A program made the translations under genes and the position numbers. Shown here piece by piece: positions 63,445-64,000 of a stretch of DNA of 64,000 nt (within the stretch, counting starts at the first letter, position 1; every line of letters begins with the position of its first letter). The notes beneath the pieces were generated by a model. That model ran no database searches and had not been told where the DNA came from. It saw only the letters and a program-made list of their open reading frames with translations. This stretch comes from Buttiauxella sp. B2 (GTDB lineage: Bacteria > Pseudomonadota > Gammaproteobacteria > Enterobacterales > Enterobacteriaceae), in assembly GCF_006376615.1 (NCBI RefSeq), contig NZ_VEXQ01000001.1, positions 248,001 through 312,000 of the forward strand, written 5' to 3'.

Positions 63445-64000
63445 TTACTGCGCCGGACGGATGCTTAGGAATTCAACTGCCCGATTTATATCCCGTGTAC
63501 GCGGTGCCGGAGGCAAACTATTGAGGAACACAGCGCCATATGGACGCATCACCAGGCGGTTATCACAAATCACCAGTACTCCGCGATCGTCAATGTCGCG
63601 GATTAAGCGGCCAACCCCCTGTTTTAAAGTGATAACCGCATCAGGCAATTGGACATCCTCGAAGGGATCGCCACCACGCAGGCGGCAATCTTCCATACGG
63701 GCTTTTAGTAATGGATCGTCTGGCGAGGTGAACGGTAGTTTGTCGATAATCACCAATGATAACGCATCGCCACGCACATCCACCCCTTCCCAAAAACTAC
63801 TGGTCGCCACAAGCAGTGCATTACCCGCATCAACAAATTGCTGTAACAGTTGGCCTTTACTGGTTTCACCTTGCAACAATACCGGTAATGTCATGCTGGC
63901 GCGGAATTGCTCCGCCAAATCACGCATCATTGAATGGGAGGTGCACAGCATGAAGCAACGACCATTGTTAGCTTCAATCAGTGGTTTGAGCATTTTTGCC
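63445..64000 (-). CDS. yoaA: YoaA, DinG/XPD-like helicase (5' part beyond window end)
   Basis: The frame is open through the window end; about 184 C-terminal codons are visible. Helicase motifs near the C-terminus: LLVATSSFWEGVDVRGDALS (motif V) and LKQGVGRLIRDIDDRGVLVI (motif VI), ending NRAVEFLSIRPAQ. Matches E. coli YoaA, a superfamily 2 Fe-S helicase that works with HolC in DNA repair. Next to tsaB, as in E. coli. Confidence 0.93.
   Translation of the reverse strand, partial: AKMLKPLIEANNGRCFMLCTSHSMMRDLAEQFRASMTLPVLLQGETSKGQLLQQFVDAGNALLVATSSFWEGVDVRGDALSLVIIDKLPFTSPDDPLLKARMEDCRLRGGDPFEDVQLPDAVITLKQGVGRLIRDIDDRGVLVICDNRLVMRPYGAVFLNSLPPAPRTRDINRAVEFLSIRPAQ

Overview
The window is chromosomal DNA of an enterobacterium (family Enterobacteriaceae). 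The right-hand backbone follows the E. coli/Salmonella order (ymgE-ycgR-emtA-ldcA-cvrA-dadX-dadA-ycgB-fadR-nhaB-dsbB, ycgN-ycgM-ycgL-minCDE, rnd-fadD-yeaY-tsaB-yoaA), and the proteins are close full-length matches to the E. coli ones as I remember them. minE lies directly next to rnd, as I recall for Salmonella and unlike E. coli K-12. The accessory gene content suggests a Buttiauxella/Kluyvera/Enterobacter-type genus, but I cannot fix the species.

Layout. 1-2450: melibiose genes melA (cut by the window start) and divergent melR. 2456-15471: a catabolic island that reads as a full route from spermidine to succinate. It holds a TAT-exported spermidine-dehydrogenase-like flavoprotein, a triheme cytochrome c, a secreted SnoaL-like protein, an aminobutyraldehyde dehydrogenase, an APC permease, PuuE-type GABA transaminase and GabD-type succinate-semialdehyde dehydrogenase. 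Two local control modules go with it: a GntR/FCD regulator paired with a soluble Cache-domain protein, and a MocR/GabR-type regulator. 15522-17400: tryptophanase with its tnaC leader peptide and CRP site, but no tnaB. 17420-20004: a DnaQ-like exonuclease and a cNMP/CBS/DUF294 protein. 20290-23219: SH3 lipoprotein, secreted protein and a membrane pseudokinase. 23363-25075: trehalase. 25390-27573: a Fur-box-preceded siderophore receptor. 27618-37533: ebgR-ebgA-ebgC-ygjI with ygjJ-ygjK turned round to be divergent, all inserted between treA and ymgE. 37581-49875: conserved backbone.

49930-54200 is the accessory spot. A DUF333 lipoprotein and an unusual YmcF-like zinc-ribbon small gene (best start is an ATC codon) precede a 3.7-kb decayed prophage. 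The prophage is bounded by a 32-bp imperfect direct repeat that copies the 3' end of ycgN, so its attachment site was the ycgN 3' end. Inside are an integrase C-terminal fragment next to ycgN, a broken holin-endolysin-spanin lysis cassette, a 24-codon SRAP stub, a deleted IS3-type element, YcgJ and several small unassigned genes. 54141-64000 returns to backbone: ycgN, ycgM, an MltB-family transglycosylase, ycgL, minCDE, rnd, fadD, yeaY, tsaB and the C-terminal part of yoaA.

How the genes work together: in the left island, spermidine would be cut in the periplasm with electrons passed to a c-type cytochrome, and the C4 product imported and converted through GABA to succinate. An AT-rich palindrome shared by the promoters of the aldehyde dehydrogenase operon and the permease suggests one regulator ties these units together. 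No CRISPR array, rRNA or tRNA gene was found.
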